In this document: piece by piece, positions 32,395 through 37,204 of the stretch | Position numbering within the stretch: the first letter of the stretch is position 1 | Layout: the number at the start of each line of letters is the position of its first letter | Source: Clostridiales bacterium | Lineage (GTDB): Bacteria; Bacillota_A; Clostridia; Oscillospirales; Oscillospiraceae | DNA: 37,204 nt | Assembly (NCBI GenBank): GCA_022777455.1 | Contig: JALFGI010000049.1 | Coordinates: 1 to 37,204 of the forward strand | Direction of reading: 5' to 3' | The notes under the pieces: generated by a model | Told to the model about the DNA's origin: nothing | The model's database searches: none | The model's input: the letters and a program-made list of their open reading frames with translations, nothing else | Program-made: the position numbers and the translations under genes

Positions 32395-33828
32395 ATGAGG
32401 TATGACATTGCCATTATCGGTGCCGGTGTGATCGGCGGTATGGCAGCCAGAGAGCTGAGCAGGTACGATCTGCGTGTCTGTCTGCTGGAAAAGGAAAACG
32501 ATGTTGCCATGGGCGCTACCCGTGCCAACTCCGGCATCATTCACGGCGGCTATGACCCGGAGCCTGGCACCCTGAAAGCGAAGCTGAACACCCAGGGCGT
32601 CGGTCTCCTCTATGAAGCGGCCAGAGACCTGAACGTCCATCATAAGAACAACGGCTCACTGGTGGTTGCCTTTGGCACGGCGGAGGAAGAGTCGACTCTG
32701 GAGAAGCTGTATCACCGCAGCTTTGAAAACGGCATCGACTGCGTCAAACTGATTTCCGGAGAGGAAGCCCGGAAAATGGAGCCCAACCTTTCCGAAAAGG
32801 TCAGCAAGGCTCTGTATGTGCCCAATGCGGGCATCATCTGCCCCTATGACCTGACCATTGCCGCCATTGGCAACGCCATGGACAACGGCGTGGAACTGAA
32901 GCGGAATTTCCAGGTCGTTAAAATCCAGAAGAATGACTGCTTTACCGTCACTTCCGCCGAAGGGGAAACGGTGGAGTGCACCTACCTTCTCAACTGCGCC
33001 GGCGGCTATTCTGACAAGGTGGCCCAGATGGCCGGTGACGGCTTCTTCACCATCATTCCCCGTGCCGGTGAGTACATGCTGCTGGACAAGGCCGAGGGAG
33101 GCCGGGTGAAGCACACCATTTTCCAGGTCCCCACCGCTGAGGGCAAGGGTATCCTGGTCACCCCCACCGCCGACGGCAACCTGCTCACCGGCCCCACCGC
33201 GACGAAGGTGGCGGACCCATCCTCCACCCAAACCACCGCCGAGGGCCTGGCTATGGTGGGTAAGCTGGCAGCCAAGAGTGTGCCCAGTGTGAACTTCCGC
33301 CAGGTCATCACCTCCTTCTCCGGCGTCAGAAGCTCCGAGAAGAATGGTGACTTCATCATCCAGGCTTCCGAAAAGGTAGATAACCTGGTCCATGTGGCCG
33401 CCATCGATTCCCCGGGCCTGACCTCCTGTGTGGCCATTGCAAAGATGGTGGTGGGAATCCTGGCGGAACAGGGTCTGAAGCTCACGGAGAAGGAAACCTG
33501 GAACGGCAAGCGGGAAAATACCCATGCCTTCCAGGAAATGTCCGACGAGGAGAAGGACGCCTATATTAAAGAGCATCCTGCCTACGGCAAGATCGTCTGC
33601 CGCTGCGAGACCGTCAGCGAGGGGGAGATGCGGGACGCGATCAAAAGGAATCCCCCCGCTTTTGACCTGGACGGCGTGAAGCGGAGAACCCGGGGCGGCA
33701 TGGGCCGCTGCCAGGGTGGCTTCTGCTCCCCCTATGTGATGAAGCTCATCGCCCAGGAGCAGGGCATGAAGATGGAAGAAGTTACCAAATTCGGCAGGGG
33801 CAGCGAGCCTTTGACCGGGAAGCTGTAA
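32395..33828 (+). CDS. GlpA-like FAD-dependent oxidoreductase with [2Fe-2S] BFD-type domain
   Basis: This 477-residue protein begins with the FAD-binding GAGVIGGMAARELS motif (residues 8-21) of the glycerol-3-phosphate dehydrogenase/D-amino-acid oxidase (DAO) fold. It continues with ATRANSGIIHGGYDPEPGT and FSGVRSSEKNGDFIIQ. The C-terminal 70 residues are a bacterioferritin-associated-ferredoxin-like domain with Cys402, Cys404, Cys439 and Cys444 (CRC and CQGGFC), which should carry a [2Fe-2S] cluster. Similar two-part proteins occur with the next two genes in clostridial glycerol-3-phosphate oxidation clusters. The substrate here could be glycerol-3-phosphate or another 2-hydroxyacid or amine-type donor. 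AGAGAGGG precedes the ATG, and the next gene starts 14 bp after the stop. Confidence 0.88.
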   Translation: MRYDIAIIGAGVIGGMAARELSRYDLRVCLLEKENDVAMGATRANSGIIHGGYDPEPGTLKAKLNTQGVGLLYEAARDLNVHHKNNGSLVVAFGTAEEESTLEKLYHRSFENGIDCVKLISGEEARKMEPNLSEKVSKALYVPNAGIICPYDLTIAAIGNAMDNGVELKRNFQVVKIQKNDCFTVTSAEGETVECTYLLNCAGGYSDKVAQMAGDGFFTIIPRAGEYMLLDKAEGGRVKHTIFQVPTAEGKGILVTPTADGNLLTGPTATKVADPSSTQTTAEGLAMVGKLAAKSVPSVNFRQVITSFSGVRSSEKNGDFIIQASEKVDNLVHVAAIDSPGLTSCVAIAKMVVGILAEQGLKLTEKETWNGKRENTHAFQEMSDEEKDAYIKEHPAYGKIVCRCETVSEGEMRDAIKRNPPAFDLDGVKRRTRGGMGRCQGGFCSPYVMKLIAQEQGMKMEEVTKFGRGSEPLTGKL

Positions 33829-33842
33829 GGGAGGGAACCGAA

Positions 33843-35090
33843 ATGCTGAATCATGATATTGTCATTGTCGGCGGCGGTCCCGCCGGTATGGCAGCTGCGG
33901 TGGCAGCCTACGATGCAGGCTGCACCGATGTGGTCATTCTGGACAGAGAGCCGGACATTGGCGGCATCCTCCGCCAGTGCATTCATGCAGGCTTTGGCCT
34001 GCACAAGCTGGGCCGGGAGCTCACCGGCCCGGAATACGCGGATGTTTACAAGCAGGAAGTGCTGAAGCGGAACATCGAGGTCCACTACGAAACCACGGTT
34101 ACCGCTGTTTCTCCTGCAAAGGTGGTCACCGCCCAGAACCGGGAGGGCCTGCTGAAAATTCAGGCCAAGGCCGTCATTCTGGCCATGGGCTGCCGGGAAC
34201 GGAGCCGCGGCGCCCTGAACACCCCCGGAACCCGTCCCGCCGGCATTTTCAGCGCCGGTACCGCCCAGAAGTTCATCAACTGCGAGGGCTACATGGTGGG
34301 TAAGGAAGTGGTCATCCTGGGCTCCGGCGACATCGGCCTGATTATGGCCCGCCGTATGACCCTGGAAGGCGCGAAGGTGAAGGCTGTGTGCGAGCTCATG
34401 CCTTACTCCGGCGGTTTGACCCGGAACATCGTCCAGTGCCTGGAGGACTTTGACATTCCGCTGTATCTGTCCACCACCGTCTGTGAGATCCACGGCAAGA
34501 AGCGCCTGGAGGGCGTCACCATTGCCCAGGTGGACGAAAGAAGACAGCCCATCGAGGAAACCAAGCGGTTCATTCCCTGTGATACCCTGCTGCTCTCCGT
34601 GGGCCTGATCCCCGAAAATGAGCTGACCCGTGCCGCGGGTATTCCCATGGACCCCGTCACCAGCGGCGCCCTGGTGGATGAGCACTGCCAGACCCAGATT
34701 CCCGGCATTTTTGCCTGCGGCAACGTGCTCCAGGTCCACGACCTGGTGGACTATGTTTCCGAGGAAGCCGAGCGGGCGGGCCTGGGTGCGGCGCAGTATG
34801 TGCGCAGCGGCGGCAGGGAATACCCCACCGTACCCACCAAGCCCGGCTATGGTGTGCGCTATGTGCTGCCCCAGAATGTCCACGTCTGTGAAGAAGATGT
34901 GAGCCTCTTCCTGCGGGTCACCCAGCCCTTTGGCAAAGTGAAATTCACTGTGAAGTCCGGCGATACCGAGCTGGTCACCGCAAAGCGGCTCCGGGCGGCG
35001 CCGGGTGAAATGGAGAAGCTGACCATCAAGGCAGAGACCCTGAAAAATGTCACCGAACCCATTACCGTATCTCTGGAGGTAGCAGAATGA
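33843..35090 (+). CDS. GlpB-like FAD/NAD(P)-binding oxidoreductase
   Basis: This 415-residue flavoprotein has two dinucleotide folds. GGGPAGMAAAVAAYDAG (about residues 9-25) binds FAD, and VVILGSGDIGLIMARR (near 155) should bind NAD(P). GIFACGNVLQVHDLVD (about 285) is the usual second FAD contact. It lacks the active-site cysteines of thioredoxin-like disulfide reductases but shows GCRERSRGALNTPGTRP, typical of the electron-transfer partners of GlpA-like enzymes. With the preceding and following genes it probably forms a three-part dehydrogenase passing electrons from FAD and [2Fe-2S] to a pyridine nucleotide or another carrier. The DUF1667 gene overlaps its end by 4 bp. Confidence 0.88.
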   Translation: MLNHDIVIVGGGPAGMAAAVAAYDAGCTDVVILDREPDIGGILRQCIHAGFGLHKLGRELTGPEYADVYKQEVLKRNIEVHYETTVTAVSPAKVVTAQNREGLLKIQAKAVILAMGCRERSRGALNTPGTRPAGIFSAGTAQKFINCEGYMVGKEVVILGSGDIGLIMARRMTLEGAKVKAVCELMPYSGGLTRNIVQCLEDFDIPLYLSTTVCEIHGKKRLEGVTIAQVDERRQPIEETKRFIPCDTLLLSVGLIPENELTRAAGIPMDPVTSGALVDEHCQTQIPGIFACGNVLQVHDLVDYVSEEAERAGLGAAQYVRSGGREYPTVPTKPGYGVRYVLPQNVHVCEEDVSLFLRVTQPFGKVKFTVKSGDTELVTAKRLRAAPGEMEKLTIKAETLKNVTEPITVSLEVAE

Positions 35091-35434
35091 AAAAAGTGAT
35101 TACCTGTATCGTTTGCCCCAGAGGCTGCACCATGACAGCCGACATCCAGGGCGAGACCATCACGGTTACCGGTAACAGCTGCCCCCGGGGTGAAAAGCAC
35201 GCCATTGGCGAGTGCACCAATCCTGTCCGGAGCCTGACCTCCGTCATCCGGGTCAGCAACCGGGAGGACACCATGGTGTCCGTGAAATCCTCAGCCCCAA
35301 TTCCTAAGGGGAAGATGTTTGAAATCATGGAGAAGATCCATGGGACCTCCGTGGAAGCTCCCGTGAAAATCGGTGATGTTCTGATTCCGGATGTGTACGG
35401 CGCCCACATCGTGGCCACCAAGGAGATCCTGTGA
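35087..35434 (+). CDS. DUF1667 cysteine-rich small protein
   Basis: This 115-residue protein is almost always found next to GlpA/GlpB-like flavoproteins in anaerobes. Five cysteines lie in the first 43 residues: Cys7, Cys10 and Cys14 (CIVCPRGC), Cys32 (NSCPRGEK) and Cys43 (IGEC), enough to bind an iron-sulfur cluster. The rest has the usual RSLTSVIRV and the PIPKGKMFEIM stretch. It may be the third electron-carrying subunit of the complex. The ATG overlaps the upstream stop (ATGA), and its own stop is 1 bp inside the next ATG. Function of the family is not established. Confidence 0.85.
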   Translation: MKKVITCIVCPRGCTMTADIQGETITVTGNSCPRGEKHAIGECTNPVRSLTSVIRVSNREDTMVSVKSSAPIPKGKMFEIMEKIHGTSVEAPVKIGDVLIPDVYGAHIVATKEIL

Positions 35435-36234
35435 TGGAAAAGGACGAATTGCTGCGCCGTATCAAGCTGTACCTGTTCGATATGGACGGCACCCTCTATC
35501 TGGGGGACCAGCTGTATCCTTTTACCATTGATCTGCTGAATAAACTGAAGGACACCGGCCGGAAGTACCTGTTCATGACCAACAATTCTTCCAAAAGTGT
35601 GGACGATTACATCAAAAAGCTGGCTAAGCTGGGCATTCCCTCCACCCGGGAGGATTTCATCACCTCCTCCCAGGCCACGGCCTACTACCTGAAGGAGCAC
35701 TACCCCGGCAAGAAGCTCTATGTCTGCGGTACCCGGTCCCTGAAAAAGGAGCTGGAGATGGAGGGCTTCACCGTCACCGAATCCGTGGAGGAGACGGAAG
35801 TCATCGTCATGGGCTTTGATACCGAGCTGACCTTCCGGAAGCTCCACGATGTGAGCTACATGCTGCTGACCCGGGGAGACATCCCCTATATTGCCACCAA
35901 CCCGGACTATGTGTGCCCCACGGAGTTCGGCTCCGTGCCGGATTGCGGAAGTGTCTGCGACATGATCTATAACGCCACAAAGAAGCGTCCCGTGGTCATC
36001 GGCAAGCCCAGCCCCCTGATGCCCACCCTGGCCATGTCCAAGTGGGGATACTCCAAGAAAGAATCCGCCGTGGTGGGGGACCGGATCTACACCGACGTGA
36101 AGTCCGGCATCAACGCAGGCATTACGGGCATCCTGGTTCTCAGCGGTGAGACCGACGAAGCCATCCTGGCTGCCTCCGATGTGAAGCCCCACCTGGTCCT
36201 GCAGGACGCCGGCGAAATCCTGGCAGCTCTGTAA
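35434..36234 (+). CDS. HAD-IIA family phosphatase (NagD/phosphoglycolate-phosphatase-like)
   Basis: This 266-residue hydrolase has all the HAD motifs. FDMDGTLYLG has the nucleophile Asp and acid/base Asp near residues 11-13, FMTNNSSKS is motif II, VVIGKPSPLM has the motif III lysine, and VVGDRIYTDVKSGINAG is motif IV. The long cap between motifs II and III is of the C2 (IIA) type, as in NagD and the glycerol-3-phosphate/phosphoglycolate phosphatases. The ATG at 35434 overlaps the upstream stop (TGATG) and has AAGGAG 9 bp away; a GTG at 35431 is an alternative. The operon position suggests removal of phosphate from a triose or glycerol phosphate, but the substrate cannot be fixed. Confidence 0.9.
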   Translation: MEKDELLRRIKLYLFDMDGTLYLGDQLYPFTIDLLNKLKDTGRKYLFMTNNSSKSVDDYIKKLAKLGIPSTREDFITSSQATAYYLKEHYPGKKLYVCGTRSLKKELEMEGFTVTESVEETEVIVMGFDTELTFRKLHDVSYMLLTRGDIPYIATNPDYVCPTEFGSVPDCGSVCDMIYNATKKRPVVIGKPSPLMPTLAMSKWGYSKKESAVVGDRIYTDVKSGINAGITGILVLSGETDEAILAASDVKPHLVLQDAGEILAAL

Positions 36235-36248
36235 ATTTGTTCCATAAA

Positions 36249-36286
36249 ACAATTCCCGCCCCCTTCACCGGGAGCGGGAAAATTGT
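36249..36286 (+). terminator. Terminator of the GlpAB-like operon
   Basis: ACAATTCCCGC pairs with GCGGGAAAATTGT with a bulge around a CCCC/GGGA loop region, right after the HAD stop. The T-tract is short. Nothing further of note was seen in 36287-36442. Confidence 0.6.
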
Positions 36287-36442
36287 ATGGGGACCAGCTG
36301 CATTTTGCCGGTTTGATGAAAGGAAAACCCTGAACCCCGGCTGCAATGTCCTCAAAAGGTAGGAACCACCCCGGTTATTTCCTTCTTTTTTGCAGGAAAA
36401 GGGACAACCGGCGGCGAATAGAGTGTGATGAGGTGATCATCA

Positions 36443-36640
36443 ATGCTGCTATCCGCATGGCTGATGCTCAGCAGTTTGCTCTATTCTCTGCAGCTGTCCA
36501 CCGGCAGCTTTCCCAAGCCGCTGACCGAGGAAGAAGAACGCCGCTACCTGGCCCTCTCTGCCCAGGGGGACATGGAGGCCCGCAATGTCCTGGTGGAACG
36601 CAACCTCCGCCTGGTGGCCCATATTATGAAGAAAGGATAA
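36443..36640 (+). pseudogene. sigK: Truncated SigK-type sporulation sigma factor (N-terminal fragment)
   Basis: The 65-codon frame [21 protein letters not shown] leads to [21 protein letters not shown] and ends in [20 protein letters not shown]. That is the N-terminal pro-region and region 1.2/2.1 start of SigK/SigE-type sigma factors, which normally continue with KY and the DDLISIG segment for another 170 or so residues. Here it hits a TAA straight after MKKG, and no later part of a sigma factor was found in any frame up to 36914. GAGGTGAT before the ATG at 36443 is a good ribosome site, so the fragment may still be translated. It is either a decayed gene or the 5' part of a sigK split by a skin-like element whose other end is elsewhere. 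Confidence 0.75.
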
Positions 36641-36749
36641 TGCCAGCGGAAGCTTTCCGTGGAGGACAAACGGCATGATTTTGTCCGTGTGCTATAACAG
36701 ACGCATAAAAATCCACTGGAATGGGGTCCTGACTTGAATATGGTGGGGC

Positions 36750-36914
36750 CCGGCAGGAGCCAGCCTCCTGTCGGACTTGCTCTCTTTGCAATTCAATATC
36801 GACTGCCTCATGCAGGAACCGCAAACGCAGCTTCCCCAATGGGCGGTCGCGGAACGATTGGATTATATGGATTTCTTCATGGAATGGTGGTATCGCAGAC
36901 AATCGGCAGGATAA
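36750..36914 (+). other. Unassigned short frame and hairpin after the sigK fragment
   Basis: CCGGCAGGAG (from 36750) pairs nearly perfectly with CTCCTGTCGG ending at 36774. A plus-strand frame open from 36738 to the TAA at 36912-36914 reads SDLLSLQFNIDCLM, then PQWAVAERLDYMDFF and ends in MEWWYRRQSAG. It looks like a plausible protein C-terminus but has no ribosome site or good start (TTG 36777 or ATG 36810), and an in-frame TGA lies at 36735. No homologue is recognised. The gap 36641-36749 holds nothing further that I can support. Confidence 0.25.
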
Positions 36915-36917
36915 TAG

Positions 36918-36947
36918 CCCTGAGAAGTTTGAATTTCTCAGGGCTTT
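36918..36947. terminator. Bidirectional terminator between the sigK remnant and cysK
   Basis: CCCTGAGAA pairs with TTCTCAGGG around a 7-8-nt loop. TTTT follows on the plus strand and ATTAT on the minus strand, right after the cysK stop codon. Confidence 0.85.
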
Positions 36948-36952
36948 TATGG

Positions 36953-37204
36953 TCAATCTGTGAAAAGGGGAGTGGAGAGGTAACGGTCGCCGGTGTCCGG
37001 CAGCAGGGCCACAATGGTCTTGCCCTTGTTCTCCGGCCGTTTTGCCAGCTCGATGGCGGCATACACCGCAGCGCCGGAGGAGATGCCCACCAGCACGCCC
37101 TCGGACTTGCCGATCCTCTTGCCGGTGGCGAAGGCGTCCTCGTTTTCCACGGCGATGATCTCGTCATATACGCCGGTGTTCAGGACGGCGGGGACAAAGC
37201 CTGC
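36953..37204 (-). CDS. cysK: Cysteine synthase (O-acetylserine sulfhydrylase), C-terminal part only
   Basis: The frame runs off the right window edge, so only the last 83 residues are visible. [17 protein letters not shown], then [24 protein letters not shown] and the final [15 protein letters not shown] are the standard end of CysK. This part contains the conserved PDS/TG segment near the pyridoxal phosphate ring and the dimer-facing C-terminus. The enzyme makes cysteine from O-acetylserine and sulfide. The PLP lysine lies outside the window. CysK is very likely; CysM or a cystathionine-type PLP synthase is less likely given the ending. Its terminator follows immediately. Confidence 0.95.
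   Translation of the reverse strand, partial: AGFVPAVLNTGVYDEIIAVENEDAFATGKRIGKSEGVLVGISSGAAVYAAIELAKRPENKGKTIVALLPDTGDRYLSTPLFTD

Noticed and set aside
36675..36914. Read-through or selenocysteine at the TGA at 36735
   Set aside because: No selenocysteine insertion-type hairpin or selenoprotein motif is visible, and the upstream 20 codons have no ribosome site.

Overview
The window looks like a Gram-positive, low-redundancy gut-type Clostridia genome, most plausibly of the Oscillospirales. This rests on the Gram-positive DNA polymerase PolC, an LPETG sortase-anchored surface protein, a sporulation sigma-factor (SigK-type) fragment, strong AGGAGG ribosome binding sites, sigma-A promoters with 17-bp spacers, a GC-rich coding bias, and hairpin repeats of a type I recall as common in that order. 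The assignment is inferred, not searched.

Layout. (1) 1-6.5 kb is housekeeping: the end of an RseP-type site-2 protease, ispG, polC and a small YccF membrane protein, with a foldback hairpin repeat between ispG and polC. (2) 6.6-12.9 kb is one giant cell-wall protein with 13 histidine/cysteine motifs, a long EPEESD spacer, adhesin-type domains and LPETG. (3) 12.9-14.6 kb holds a LacI regulator between two related ~210-bp MITE-like foldback elements; a third relative lies at 25.35 kb. (4) 14.8-25.2 kb is a ten-gene plus-strand sugar operon: fucose-isomerase-fold protein, split transketolase, glycerol-kinase-type FGGY kinase, CUT2 (ribose-type) ABC transporter with a DUF2291 lipoprotein, RbsD and RbsK. 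(5) 25.7-26.6 kb is a membrane/flavodoxin fusion, converging on a minus-strand set ycxB-mgtC-mgtC (26.7-28.7 kb). (6) 28.8-31.7 kb (minus) is a DctPQM TRAP transporter, divergent from (7) a plus-strand operon at 32.4-36.2 kb: GlpA-like FAD/[2Fe-2S] oxidoreductase, GlpB-like FAD oxidoreductase, DUF1667 protein and HAD-IIA phosphatase. (8) 36.3-37.2 kb has a broken sigK-like fragment, an unexplained short frame and the 3' end of cysK on the minus strand.

How the parts work together. The 14.8-25.2 kb operon reads as import of a pentose-like sugar, anomer conversion (RbsD), aldose-ketose isomerisation, ketose phosphorylation and two-carbon transfer by a two-subunit transketolase. That order is the logic reported for the D-apiose transketolase route, but here the isomerase has the fucose isomerase fold and the kinase keeps the glycerol-contact residues of GlpK, so the true substrate is open. 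LacI probably controls the operon. The 32.4-36.2 kb operon resembles clostridial glycerol-3-phosphate oxidation gene sets. The most notable unexplained items are the sugar pathway, the arm-swapped MITE pair around lacI, the His/Cys repeat array and the broken sigK.
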